A stretch of 64,000 bases of DNA from Dicaeum eximium (GCA_013396995.1 VWZP01010367.1:434252-498251), one strand, 5' to 3'. Counted from the first letter of the stretch, positions 12,107 through 25,200 are shown. Program-made: numbers and translations. The notes: generated from the sequence alone by a model not told the origin.

Positions 12107-12502
12107 TGATGCCTTGTGAAGGCTGATCTAGAGCAGAGACTAGACAGGTAAAGAATAAAGTAAGGACTTATTAAAAGGCCTCAATGGATATACCTTGGGC
12201 AGTACAAGAGCCCAGCCAGGGCTACACCCAAGATGAACCAAAATAGTCACAAAATGGACAACTGGTCACGAGCTCTCTCACTTCAGCAAGTTCTGGTCCA
12301 TTAGCATATCTCTTCAGTCCATGTTGTTTATCCTCTGGGGCCTGAAATTTGGGTAGTTGTCCTTGGTCCCAGCCTAGGAAAGGAATTGTTTTGTCTAGCT
12401 ACTCTGTGAAGAGAGCTTACCATCCTTTAATATGAAGCTCAGAACTACACATTAAATCAGTATAGAACTTGAAAAATATAAAAGCTAAAACCTAAGGCAT
12501 CA
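12107..12502 (-). mobile_element. Candidate solo or 3' LTR of an endogenous retrovirus-like element
   Basis: A 396-bp segment that starts TGATGCCTT and ends AAGGCATCA, a perfect 9-bp terminal inverted repeat of the TG...CA type. On the minus strand it has an AATAAG poly(A)-like signal about 60 nt before its 3' end, in a setting typical of avian LTRs (GGCCTTTTAATAAGTCC, then a pyrimidine-rich stretch). Just upstream of its minus-strand start is a purine run, GAGAAGGAAAA, placed like a polypurine tract; that would make it a 3' LTR with internal sequence at higher coordinates. I see no target-site duplication at the two ends and no recognisable gag, pol or env frame at 12503-12860. The call rests on structure, not on a match to a named family. 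Confidence 0.45.
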
Positions 12503-14254
12503 TTTTCCTTCTCAAGGAAAGGATGAAAGAAGCAGGACAGTGAAAAAGAATGTGGAAGTGAATGAGCACTTTGGGAAGGAGAAGGGAGGTGGCAACCCTT
12601 GGCAAAAAACACTTTTTGGAGCTGCACAAACCTTGTGAATGAGTAATCTGCATTACTGAGTCACTCTCAACAATCTGGAGGAAAAAAATACTAGGAAGAG
12701 CAGACAATAAATCATCTTGGCATTTATGCACCTGCAAATGAATTCTTGCCACAGTAAAGGACCACCACCACCCTAGCAAACCTTTTTCCAAATTCTGCTG
12801 TGTGTATGCAGTCTCCAAACACACCTTAATGTTATTTCCAGTAAAAACTTCCAGTAACACATTTCAGAAATCCCCCCATAAAATGAACTGAAAAACCTCT
12901 ATGGGAAATTGAAGTTTGAGTTGATGTACATTTTCTATAAGGGAGAGATCACAAACGTGAACAAATTGAGTGACCTACAATAAAACCTAATTCTGACAAG
13001 CTTTGTATATTTTTAGTAACTAACTTAAAAAATATTACACCAGCTTGCCATATAAACTTGCACCATGAATTATTTTAGCGTTGAGCACGCATGACTCCTA
13101 GATTTCTCAGGACACATGAATGCTAACAGGTTGAGTTAGCATTATTCATTTAGTATCCAATTATTTTAAATGATACCTGAGAGAATATATTTTTTACTTT
13201 TTTTTTCTTACTGTTTTGAAGGGCATTTTCACTAAGGCACACTATAAAAATGCAGATCTGCATATTACACTCAAGTGAAGAGTTCTCTTTTATAAAAGTA
13301 TATAAGTAAATAATTCTTTCTTCTATCTGACTCAAAGCAGATGCATTGTAAATCCCCAAGTGTGGAAATATCTAAGTCAGTTTAATTTTAGCCTGGGAGT
13401 CAACTAAGGGGAAAAGACTCCTCTTTACTACTCTGCTTACTGCCAGTATGGCTCACTTACCCACATTCCAAATAGGCTTTACCAATTACTTATCCTGTGG
13501 CACCACAGCCATTTTCAGTAACATCCCAAAATGAAGAATGAGAGCTGAAGAGTTAGAAATTGCAGTTACACTGCATAAAAATTATTCATACAACGTTGGC
13601 CTACTTTGGAATATCAAGGACAAAGCTAATATGACTGACTTGCAACACAATCAGCTTATCTATGAGACACCATCCTGGATTTCATCCTGCACTGCTGAGT
13701 TAGACCAGGGAAACAGATACTTCAAGCCACAGCAAAGTTTACATGACTGTGAAAAATTATTTTTACATTATAGCTGCTACAGTAAGTTAATAAATTGTGT
13801 CTAACTACTGAAGAATATGTCTGCATGTCTCTCTATTCAAGGTTGACTTGAATGCCTACAGATGCAAACATTATCCCAATTTTATCTCGGAAAAAGCCTC
13901 CAAGTCTACTGTACTTGCATAGAGTTTCACATTCACCAAGTGCTTAAAACAACTCAATCAGATCAATTAGTTTAGTTGTTTAGACCAATATTAGAATATT
14001 TCACTAAAACAGAAGTAGTGGGATAAGACTTTCCCATTAACTAAGGCACTTCGGTCTGTAATATCAAACACAGCTCCCTCATGACAAGTTATTCTTTGCC
14101 CAGGAATACAGTACCCCATTAGATTTTAACACCATTCTTTTTTTTTTTTTAATTAAAAAAGCTTTTGATATTCAGAAACATTCACTAAGAACATACTTCT
14201 ACTGCTACCATGACCTTCTAATTCCTATTGAGGTTTATAGCAGAAAACCACTCT

Positions 14255-14273
14255 AAAAAAAAAAAGGGGGGGG
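14255..14273. repeat. Homopolymer junction A11-G8
   Basis: Eleven A directly followed by eight G. Such a junction is prone to length error both in replication and in sequencing. Confidence 0.9.
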
Positions 14274-15043
14274 TCAACATCATTATTTTTGTTTTAAAAA
14301 TAGAGAAAGTGAGGCAGAGAACTGCAGTTATTAAATCATACAGCAAGACCCACAGATAGAATTCAGATGTTAAAGTTATATGCCACAGCTAAGTGACATA
14401 TATATTAGCCCACTGTAGCTAATAGAAAAAAATGAATGTACAAGTCCATCCTGTGTTAATCATAACTAAATCAGACAGGCCTAATTTCAATTGTTCTGAT
14501 AAGCCATAATCATATTTTTAAAGAAAAAAATATCCTGTCTTTATCAATATACATACCCAAATGCTCACAAATGCTGAATTACAGAATTATGACACAGAAG
14601 TATACTCAAAGATGTAACATAAGGAGGCAAAACAAAACTGCTGGATTCACTGTTTACACAAAGCACTGTATGTAAGGTATCATTTTTCAATGTACAAGAA
14701 GTCACATTTCTGCAAATCAATCTGCAGAAAGTCATATCAAATCAAGATATGGACAACAATCTTCAGTTATTTCACATCATCTCTGATGTTAAGAATGGAA
14801 CTTAGTCCATTTAGCATTTTGTCTTTCTTACTGAGGAAAAACTTTGTGATATGCTGAGTTGGAAGTTTTCACAAAAATGCTAGAACATTCATATTTGATT
14901 TGTGTGCTGCATGTTTTTGAAACAAAAACCAAGTTATCTTGAAAGGCTTCTTTTTTTCCAAAATAATTTGATCAAAACTTTAATTTCCTTTAGGGGATAT
15001 GGTGATGTGGGTTCAGAGAAACAGTTTAATAGGCAGTAAAGAC

Positions 15044-15080
15044 AAAAAAAAAAAAAAAAAAAAAAAAAAGAAAAAGAAAA
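15044..15080. repeat. Poly(A) tract, A26 followed by GA5GA4
   Basis: A run of 26 A, then G-interrupted A runs. No retrogene body or target-site duplication is evident upstream, so I call it a simple homopolymer tract rather than a retroposon tail. Confidence 0.9.
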
Positions 15081-16480
15081 TGTGTAGGCAGCTGTAGTAT
15101 ACAGAAATATCAGCTTTATTTAAATGATTACTGAATCACCTCTATGAAAAGGTAATGGCAATATTCCTATGCTGAGCTACATAGCACCTCTTCCTTAATT
15201 CTATGTTTTTATTGCAGGAATATCTCACTTACATATCAATTCCTCCTGTTCACTTTTAGGTTGTTTATATATTTAACCATCATACTTACTATTCTGTAAA
15301 GAAAAGGAAAATGAGGGACTCTTAAATTCAGCTGACAGAAAGGACTAAAGAGACAGAATGAAAGAACATACTATAAGGACTTCAAAACCATATTGTCACT
15401 GAGTAAAGAAAATTTGAATGCTTTCAAAAACATGAAGTGTTTAGAACACTTTGTTTTATTCATAAAAGAATATGGGGAAATAAAGCATTTGAGTTGCCCA
15501 GAGAGCTGTGTCTCCAGTCAGACACTGCAGGGTGTCCCAAACTGACTCAAAGCAGAGGCTGTTAATGGACACATGCTACAAAAGCAGGTATTGAGAAACT
15601 CAGTAACACAAACTAGTAGTTTACAAAAGTTTCTACCAAAATCTGATCCCTTTGTCTTTTCATCCTGAAGTCCCACTAGAAAACTATCTAAGAGTCACTA
15701 TAAATCTGATCATCAATCTGACTCTCAGTACTTCAACTTGACCATTCCTGACCAGGTTTTCAAAATACTAACAAAGGCTTGAGAATTTTAGCTTGTTTAG
15801 CTCTCTGACAAATGAGTTCAGATACATGTTACAATTGCAAGGCTGTTTCTTTCTATTTTCTGTATGAAACCAGTACGACTTACAGTACTCCTATGGATCA
15901 AGAGGAGACTACATTCCATTAAGGTAAGAAGTGTTTGGAGCTCTGAAGAAACTATGAGGCAATTTCCTAATTTTTTGTTTGCTCTACCTGAGACCTCCTC
16001 AGTCCCATTTGAAAAGCTGTTGTGGCTATTTTCTCACATTACAAAGATATTTAGTGTCACTTGTAAAAAACAGTATTTCCAAGGAATGGATGAACAACTA
16101 AAAACAGACACTCTCAAGCAGATTAGAACAAAATCTTCATATGGATGTTTTTTATTTATCAAGAATTTTGCTAATTCCTTTATTTAACAGACTGAAACTA
16201 GAAATCAGAGGAGTTGGGTAACAAATCCTTTCTTCCATTTAATCTCTAGTATAACTTTTGGATGACATTCTATTCTGCAAAAAGATGGTGAAAATTTAGT
16301 GTTAAAATAAGAAATACTATTGCTCAAACCTGCTGTTCTCCTATAGCAACAAGTTCAAAGCAGATTTAGTTATGTCGACTACTGAAATTCCCTATACATA
16401 TTCCACAAGTTGTTTAATCACAGGTTTTTAAAGAAACTAGGCTACCTAGAAGGGATAAGAAAGAAAATTAAATAGATAAA

Positions 16481-16728
16481 TCACAGAATATGCTGAGCTG
16501 GAAGGGACCCACAAGGATCCTCAAATCCAACTTCTGACTTGGCACAGGACACCCCAAGAACAACATCGTGTGTGAGAACGTTCTCCAAACACTTCTTGAA
16601 CTCTGTCGGGCTTGGTGCTGTGACACTTTCCCTGGGGAGCCTGCTCCATGCCCACATTTTCCTGATATCCAACCTAAACCTCCCCTGCCTCAGCTTCATG
16701 CCATTTCCTCAAGTCCTGTCATTGGTCT
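16481..16728 (-). mobile_element. CR1 LINE, 5'-truncated 3' fragment
   Basis: Seen from the plus strand, this is the antisense of an avian CR1 3' end. It opens with TCACAGAATATGCTGAGCTG, then GGAAGGGACCCACAAGGATC, CACTTCTTGAACTCTGTC, GGGGAGCCTGCTCCATGCCC, and ends around AAGTCCTGTCATTGGTC. The TCACAGAATA start and the TCTTGAACTCTGTC block are, as I remember them, hallmarks of the CR1-J/H-like subfamilies. It lies in the same orientation as VPS13B. Sequence after about 16728 no longer resembles CR1. No coding capacity remains. Confidence 0.85.
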
Positions 16729-19700
16729 GAGATACAGTAAATTATTCAGGACAAAAGAAACAGTCATAGGCAAACATGGTAATTTTCACTATGGAAGAAA
16801 GCAGAGCCCTGCAGGGACCTGAGCCACCCAAGCCACCACAGGACATCAGTGTGGTGACCAGCTCTGCTGAGTTATCCAGAGTAACCGTGAACAGTGCTGA
16901 CCCAGGAACTCCCAAATATCCCACCTGATTCAACACAGATAAACACACTTCTGCTGATATTGTTGCCTCATATTTTAACTACACATCTAAATGATAACTG
17001 AGCTGACTACTTTCCCAGAGAAAACAACATTTCTGTTTATTCTAGAGAAGCATTAGATCAATGTTCAGTAGGAAGGAAGGAACAAGCAATAAAACAGAAA
17101 ACATCAACTATTGCCACTGCATAAATACGTTGTGTACACAGATAGTCAGAACACTGCATCCAGCTCCTGTCGGCCAAAAGGGTCAGTTTAAGCATTCAAA
17201 CCCAAAAACTTCTGTTTCACAATACCTTTTATTCAGTATTTATCCTCCTGGATTCACTCTATGCTCCATGCCAAATGCATTACACATTCTCCAGATCCCA
17301 GAGCAGAAAGCATAGAAATAAAAAAATATACACACATACTAGTTAAATTATTTTCCTTTCATCATTTTTAAATGATTACCTATTTACTATAGTCTACTCC
17401 AAAGCAAATGGGTTTTGAAAACCTCCAGGTCCAAAACACCTCAGAGACAAGCTGCAATGTCAGAACCTCTTCTAAAGCAATGCTATTTGTAGGTTTTTAT
17501 CACTGCAGAATTCTAGGTAAGTGTGAATGCAATTCTGTAAGTACCACCAGAAGCTGCACTTTAAAAGCTGTTTACACAGACGTTACTGATGAACATACCA
17601 GAGTCTCCACATATGCAACAAACAATTTCTAATCACTGTAGACAATTCTGCAGAACAGTTGATTAAAAAACCCTCCAAAGTCCATGCAAACCTCTGCACA
17701 GAGAGTTTCAGCTGAAGGCCAAAAGGCCATGGAAAAGCAAGCCACTGAGAAAACACGTGTCAATGGAAAAGGACCTTTTGCAAGTCCTTGAGGGGAATAA
17801 TATTTTGACAGAACAGAAGTCTCAAAGCTATCTTAAATAGGCTGGGTTTGAAAGAATTAGTAATACAGAACCATTCTATATATAGATTATATATCTGTAT
17901 AAGATATAATAGGCAGAAAATAGCTGAGGTATGCTCCAAGGCTCTGAAATAATAAGAAATAGATATTTGCTGAAATACTTGATATCACCCATGAGCCAGC
18001 AGGGAGGAGAGGACCACATATAATCACCTCTGTTAATGCAGAGAATAATATCAGTCATGATCCAAATGCATTGCTCCTAACTAAGCTGTGAGAATGCCTA
18101 ATAATCTCTCTCAAGTTTTCTGCTATGAAAAACAGCAGAGCAAGGCTTACTAAATTTACAAATTATGATTTCTATGATCTTTAGGCAGTTAACTGTGCAC
18201 CCCAATATATGCTACCACACTGGTAACAGAAGTGCATCCTCCCTCTCTCTATGACTGAATTGGTAGAGTACTACCACACCTTTTCTTCGACTGTGACGCA
18301 ACATTTCAAAAGGGTTGGGAGCTAATGATCAAGTTAAAATGAGTAATGCCTCAATAAATCTCCTTCTAAGTGATTTTCAATAGAAAATTCAGTTATATAT
18401 TTTTTAAAATATGGATTTTAAACTAAAACTAGCAAATTCTCTGAAAACTGCCATGAAGTTTCTTAATAGAGTTCAGCTTCTGCATTTATAAACACCTCAC
18501 TATCATCTGCCAAAACTGTATTTTGCAATTTCTTACTGCACTATGCTTTTGGGAATTGCAACAGGATTCTTCCCCTATAGCAACAGGGCCATATTTTCAT
18601 TCCTTCTTCAGCAGTTGAACATTTGTAGTGTTGTGACTATGGATACCAACTGGTCTTGCACTTTAAGTTATAAAGCTGAAATATTTTCAGCAGTAGATGC
18701 CTCATGTACCTCCTTTTAAATGTAATTTGAATAATATACAGCTGTGGTTTCTACTTTCCTTTTTCTTAAACATTACAGATTCTCAGAGGCAACAGAAAAC
18801 ACAAAGATGATTTCACATAATTTCTGAGGTGCTCAGTTAAAACAATGCACCCACTGGCAGGGAGGTTGAGGAAAATGAAAGTAACTCAGACAGGCATGCA
18901 AGACTTACGTAGAAATTCCACATAAGGTTATGCTTTTCTGTAGCAGTAATCTAAGTAAAGGAAGAACAAAAAACTGTATGTATCCTCTAAATAGGAAGTC
19001 CTAATTAATTCATGTATTCCTTTCTATTGCTTAAGATTTCATGCTCTATAACACTGATTCAAGGCTGAAATAAATAGCATATAGATGCCAAACAATGAGC
19101 CTGAATAAAAATAGCCTGCGTGTGTTATACTGCTGAAGTCATGACACTGCAAGGCAGGTAAAGTTACAGAGGCAGTTCAGTCATTACCATTTTTTTCCCT
19201 TTTCTTTTTTTAATATGTGCACAGACACTTGATATACAGGGCTCAAGTTGAAAGCAAATGTCTTCTTTAAAATAACAACTTTGAAAAATATTAAATTTGT
19301 GGTGCCTGGTTACTCAGTGAGAAAGATACAAAAGTCTAAGGTACTATGAACATAAAATTGGCAAATTTTCTAAAGGACAGCCAATCCTGGTCCTTTTTGC
19401 AGTTGCTATCTGCATAGGCAATGCTTTCAAAAGTATTTGTGAATTACTGCAGACATACATCAAAAACTCTAAATCATCAAATGTGTAGTCAGTGTACATA
19501 AATAAGGCTATTTACATTTTAGAGGTACAGTTATAAATATCTTATTAACTTAATTCATGAATGAATGAAATGCCACAAGTCCATTAAAGATAATTTGAGA
19601 TTTGCAGTACTGCTTTGATAGACTTACACCTATCATGTAAAACCAAAAAGCCTTAATCAACTTATGAAACCTGTAAGAAAGGAGAGAGGACAGCTGAGCA

Positions 19701-20861
19701 TCTCCACATACACTGAAATGGTTGTACCAAGACAAAAACAGGCAAGAACTAACATCTCAAATATGTAAATAATTCTATTCACACCTACAATAGGGGAGCC
19801 ATCTTCAGAAAGCCTTGGGAATGTGTTGTAGTTCCAAGAGATTTCAGAAAGATTTCAAGGTAACTACATGACATATTGGAGGTTCTTTTCAAGATATACA
19901 GGGTACTATTAACTGAAAAATGCCCACACAGCATAAATACCAAGAAAAAAATGCCCTGTTACTGAATATTGTGAAATTCTCTAAATTCGCTAAATTGAAT
20001 TTACTTACTGACATATTCAGTGCACAGAGCACAATTTGGATTCCTCATTTGCAGTTTTTCCTGTTAATTCTCTAGTGTTCATCTGGGATGCCAGCAAACT
20101 CATCAGAATAAATAGCTTTTCTTTGTACAATTTTACAGTAAAAAAAAACCAAAATCTAAAAATAGACAATTATTTATTAATCCCAGATTCAGTCATGTCT
20201 ACATTAAATACAAAATCATGCCTTTACTGGTATCAATTTTATCCCCTTCTAGAATTACATCATTTACTGACTACAATGAAGAATTTACATCAGATATTCT
20301 CTAATTATTTGATAATTTCCTAAACTAGTATTTATGTTACTAGAAATGTACAGTAATTCAGACTTTTTAGACAATGGTGATGGTCAGTATGAATGCTTCA
20401 GATACAGATTAAAGAAGAATCTTAGTTGGGCAGAGGAAAGCTCACCACAGCTTTTTTACAGAGATTAAGCAATTAATGTTAAAAATGTGAGAAAAGCAAG
20501 GAACCAACACAAAACGCCAACACAAGTAATACTGGAGGATGCTGCTGGTCATCCTGCCTTTATGACTGAGGGCTTTTTGGAGTATTTTAAAGCATTTTTT
20601 TATAAATTGAAATAATTTTTCAATTCATTAAAGTTTCCAGGTAAATGTAATAAAAATTCTGAATTATTGAATTAATTTTCTCAATAATATAATGAATGTC
20701 ACCATGATCACTAACAGACAAATAATAAACATGTCTTTACAGTACCTACAAAGGGCAAAAAAATTGAGGAATTAAATTAAAGGTGATGTTTAAATCATCA
20801 CAGCACAGTACAGTATAAATTTCATTAAGTATCCTTTAAAAAAAAATCAATGAAAGACAAT

Positions 20862-20885
20862 GTTTGGCAATCCAGATTGCCAAAC
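20862..20885. repeat. Perfect 10-bp inverted repeat with 4-nt loop
   Basis: GTTTGGCAAT, loop CCAG, ATTGCCAAAC. The two TTGGC/GCCAA half-sites are of nuclear factor I type, but their spacing (10 bases between the half-sites) is wider than the usual 5. No surrounding element explains it. Confidence 0.75.
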
Positions 20886-22441
20886 TAGTTTATCATAAAA
20901 ATTGCTTTTTTCTTTTCAAACAATGCTGTGAGCCTCCAACACGGCCAGCAGAAAAAGTAACTTTGTTCTTTCACATCAGAAATTAATGCACAAAACTGTA
21001 AACAAAGCCGAAGTATGTGCAGTTCATTTCTACCAGCAGCGAACAGGCAGATGGTTATTTAACATTTACTATTTTTACAAAATCATCATTTAGTTAACAT
21101 AGAAGCTATTCTTGTCCACAGCATTATGTTTGTGAATTTGGAATATACAATTAAAGTCAGCTGTTAAGATAAGTGTTTATAAAGATTTGGAAGTGCTGAA
21201 CATGATGCATCCAAAAAAATGAAACACCTAGTATAATAACCTCATTTATCTTAAGCTGAAATACACATTCTTACATGGTGTTGAGACTCATGAATGGTAT
21301 CTTCCCACACATGTGCATCTAAGAGAGGCTAACTAATATTTTTGAATTATAGAAAATCTGCATTTTTTTAACTATGCTAAATAGATATTAAAGCATTCAC
21401 GGTATTATGCAAACACAGTTATTTTCAAATCCATTTTTTAACCTCTTCCACCATTAAGCTTTTTTTTAAAAAATTAAGTTAAATTTAATTGATTACATAC
21501 ATTTTGATCAGTAAATCCAAAATGTTTTTTAATTAAGTCAGTGTTTTAAATCCATGCTTGACTAGATGGAGAAGAGAAATTTTACTTTCACTTTGGGGCT
21601 TGTGTGAATGGTTCTCTTCACTAAAAATACCAACAACACTCTTTAGATAGTTATTATTTTTAAAAATTATTATTGAGTTTGAAAAGTACATAAACTTCTC
21701 AATATGGGCACTGGACACTCACAGGTAAGGAAAATGACAAAACTGCATCTCTTAACTAGTAGAAGTGTAGAAAGCTGCTGTCATACATTTAGGTCACAGT
21801 GGGAGTTTTTAAATATGTTGTCTTGAAAAACTGGTTTTTAAGTGAAACCAGCTTTCACATTTTTACAGTGTCTTCTGCAAGAGATGTTACAAATAAACAG
21901 AAACATGTAACCTTTCGTATAATTTTGGCAGTAAGCTGAACACTGCAGCTTTACGATTTTGCAAACTTCACTTAGGATTTTTAGCAAAAGAAGTGTTAAG
22001 TAAACTGTATAAAACATCTGCACAGGCATTATAAGAACACTGAGTTTATTTACAAAGCAAATATTACTGCAGATGGCTGACAATATATCATGTTGTCTTC
22101 AGAATACTAATTTTCTAAGCAGATCTTTTGGGGATGTGCTCCAAAAGAGTGGTATGTGCTCTTGCGTCATATTTTACAGATCAGCAAAAAAACATACCTG
22201 TAAAAACTATTTAGATCAAATTCTCCTGCATATTTTAGGGCACAAGTCAGATTATTAAAACTAATAAAAAAGAAATTCAATCAGGTAAAAACTGTAAGAA
22301 AATAAGTGAAGAGAGTTCTAAGTAATGAAACATTAAAAGGAACACTTATGGCCATGCTTTAGATACGCCCTGCAATTTTAAATTTTCTGCCTGACACCAC
22401 ATGTTGGGGCCCTATGGGGTTCCTACCATGTAACCATAGCA

Positions 22442-22568
22442 CTATCTAAACAAATCATTTGCTAATCCAGATATGTCAGAGCTGTATCTCTGTGCTGGGG
22501 CTGGAGAGGTGCCAGTTCTAAAACCAAGAGGTGAACATAACAGCGAGCATACGATGGTGTTTCGGTAC
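22442..22568 (-). other. Possible cryptic terminal exon on the VPS13B strand
   Basis: On the minus strand a very strong acceptor, AGCTTTCTTTTCTCTTCCAG, ends at 22569. After it one frame stays open for about 41 codons, from YRNTIVCSLL to a TAG at 22442. The frame that would continue from VPS13B exon 19 (split codon completed by two bases) reads TETPSYARCYVHLLVLE and stops after about 34 codons. About 430 bp upstream in gene sense, at 22998, is a good donor (CAG|GTATGG) ending a short open stretch with IKFILCEIHDVVRRKKQLE. The pair could be a cryptic or lineage-specific terminal exon giving a short VPS13B isoform, or nothing at all. No homology supports it. Confidence 0.2.
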
Positions 22569-23915
22569 CTGGAAGAGAAAAGAAAGCTAGAGGATTTTAC
22601 CACATCTTTTCTAGCTATTAAGGGAAATAATTCTGACCAGCTGCTTCTTTCCCAGCTCATTAACCTCATAGTCCTTTATTACGATTATAACACTGCATGT
22701 GAAAACCAGAATTCTGGAATAAAATACAGATGTTTATAAAGTCCTGTGCCTGTTTACAGCTTTATATTTTCTGGTACTAAGTGGATACTTGGCATTTGGG
22801 TCGGGATTTTGAGTGGGGGAGAATTGAGAGAACCTTTAAAGGCTGTTTAATAAGTGACTGAAGTATATGTATTTCAACTATGCAGTTGTCATTCAAACAA
22901 AACTCTTAATTCATGCACTAACTAATTTTAAAGCTTCATTAAGTCGTGGGTTTCGGAGAACACCAGTTGATAAACACTGGTAACGAAAACAGCAATACCA
23001 TACCTGCTGTGTTCCAGTTGCTTCTTCCTCCTTACCACATCATGAATTTCACACAGAATGAACTTTATCTGCTTGATACTGCTGCTGCGTAGCTGCTTTC
23101 TCCTTTTATGTTAATTTATACCAAATCCAAAGGCTATTAGAAACACACAGATTTTCAGTGGATGTAAGTCCATGCTCAGCTTTCTCTGGAATGACAAGCT
23201 ATATGCTAAACACTGTCTGACTGAAGAACATGACAGGATAGCTTAGAATAACTCTGTTTACTTTGCTCTTTCCAGTCCAAGAAAAAAGCAGATGAATAGT
23301 GAATATGACAACCTTGGAAGTTTCTGATTTAATATTCTCATTTTACAGATATATGTAAAGAAAAGATTTTTCATATTTTCTTACGATACAGAGAATTTGT
23401 CAAAAAGTAATTACATATCCTTGATAGCTAGGAATATCCAAGTTGTTTTTACACACTAACTAACTTGAGTACCTCTGTAATTTATGGAAAATAACTTCTA
23501 TTCATATCACTCCACTTGTGTTTGCCATATGCCTTTAGGGAGACTCACAACAGCAGCCTGCTACAGTTACGGACATATTGGAAGCACATTATTTAACAGA
23601 ATTTGCTCTAAATTCTTGTACCGTCAGTTGGAATGCTCCTGTTTTGCCATGAAATAAGCAGAGTACACTGAGTAAGCAGGCACCTTATTGTGCTGTCTGG
23701 TGGTCACCAGAACATGTTTACATTAGTGGCTGCATCTGTCAAACCTCAGAAGACCTGACAGCGTCCTCAGTTATTTCATTAAAAGCACCTGTTCCTAACA
23801 CCTTCACATATTTTAACGCAGATGATTTTATGCCAAATTCTACATTAATCCTTCTCACACAACCACACAATACAGAACATCTTCCTGCACAGCACCAGAT
23901 ATTTATCAAAAGCTG

Positions 23916-23970
23916 AATTATGATTTTGTTTAAATCATAATTTTTGTTTCCAAATTGTTTTAACAATTTG
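23916..23970. repeat. Two adjacent near-perfect inverted repeats
   Basis: The first has 11-bp arms, AATTATGATTT (23916-23926) and AAATCATAATT (23932-23942), around a 5-nt loop. The second has 9-bp arms, CAAATTGTT (23951-23959) and AACAATTTG (23962-23970), around TT. The two palindromes are 8 bp apart. They may be a fragment of a small inverted-repeat transposon or simply AT-rich chance. Confidence 0.7.
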
Positions 23971-24403
23971 TAGTGTGTTTATAAACTTACAAGAAAGATT
24001 ATTTAACAGTCTAAAGGATCTGTATTTTTGAATAGTCTAGTTCTTTTCATCTGTCAATACATTCAGCTACGGAAGAGCAGTATAACAGATTTCAGTGGAT
24101 GCTTACAATTAAAATAGGCTAAACCTGGATTTTATTAAAACTCCCAGACACTAAAAAAAAGATGTTCCATAGCTGAAATAATTCTAAAAATTGTAAAAGA
24201 TAAATACTATGAAAGTTGTAATTCAATCACAGAAGCACAGAATGAAAGAAAACACAAAAGCAGTATTTAAATGTGAAAGAAATTGAGTTGTGAGAAAGCA
24301 AATTTTTACGATTTCAGAAGATGACAATTTGAAGTAAACATGGATGGAAAGATTTTATAGCCTCACTTAAACTGTGACTTTTCTGTATCTGTCCTAGGTG
24401 TGT

Positions 24404-24455
24404 ATTCATAAGACACAATCAAGTCAAATATTCATAAGCTACAATCAAGTCAAAT
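24404..24455. repeat. 26-bp tandem duplication, two copies
   Basis: The units at 24404-24429 and 24430-24455 are identical except for two adjacent bases (ATTCATAAGAC... against ATTCATAAGCT...). A recent local duplication. Confidence 0.8.
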
Positions 24456-25195
24456 ATTTTAAAATATAAAACAGGTAGTGCATTAAAGTTGTAAGTCTCC
24501 TGCCTCAGGACTATGGTAAAAAGGTAATTTACCACTTAAATATAATCTGTTTAAAACGTATTTTTTGTCAGACCCCAGCGTAATGAATATTAGTAGTGCT
24601 TAAAAATCAAGGTAAAAAAAGGTTCTCAAACATGAAAGAGAAGCATTTTTAACATCAAAGAATATACTTCACATTTCTTTATTAGATACTACTTTTTCAC
24701 TTAAGCAGAATAAAGCAAATTAATGAACAGATCATCTGTGGATCTATTCTGACTTCTTGTAGTTGTGCCCATACACTTTACACTCTCCAGCTGTAGTGGC
24801 TAGTGAAGTGGTTACAGGCACTGAAAAAAGGACAGTATTTTAAAGCTGATGTTTTGAACAACAGGTATTTCATGTGCTGCACATTTTGTACAATAAAATA
24901 TTATGATTATTATAATAACACTATAGGGATAATCCATACCCTATTTACAAATGAATAACCATTTACTAACAAAAATTCACAAATAATTCAGTCTTGTATT
25001 ACCCTATAGAAGAACAATAGTTTCTTCCCAATATCACAAAACCACTTAACTCCTCTAATATATTCTACAGACAGGTTTTTAACGTAACAGATACCAGTAT
25101 TGCTGTAATATCTAGAAATGTTGAGATACAGACTTCTTTTTGATTCTTTGTTTTTTATAACTGAAGAGATAACCCTATTTAAAACACTCCTCCAA

Positions 25196-25200
<5 letters not shown>

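Larger units (their letters stand above)
12503..16480. other. Intron stretch; possible ERV internal remnant at its left, otherwise nothing recognised
   Basis: The first 360 bases hold a 122-codon minus-strand frame (12860-12492) that could be degraded internal retroviral sequence beside the LTR, but no motif supports this. The rest is AT-rich intron with an A-run/G-run at 14255-14273 and an A26 tract at 15044-15069. The frames at 13538-13804 and 15864-16187 (88 and 107 codons) look like chance. Confidence 0.5.
16729..25200. other. Intron stretch, mostly unrecognised
   Basis: AT-rich intron sequence. It contains small perfect hairpins (20862-20885, 23916-23970), a 26-bp tandem duplication (24404-24455), and a pair of good splice-like sites near 22568 and 22998 on the minus strand (see the entry at 22442-22568). 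Just right of the CR1 piece, 16800-16940 is somewhat GC-richer but matches nothing I know. No other transposon or RNA gene is seen. Confidence 0.55.

Noticed and set aside
15044..15080. The A26 tract as the tail of a processed pseudogene
   Set aside because: The 300 bases upstream contain no coding-like sequence, and no flanking duplication is seen.
15864..16187. A 107-codon plus-strand frame
   Set aside because: Composition follows the local AT-rich DNA; no motif, start context or neighbouring exon.
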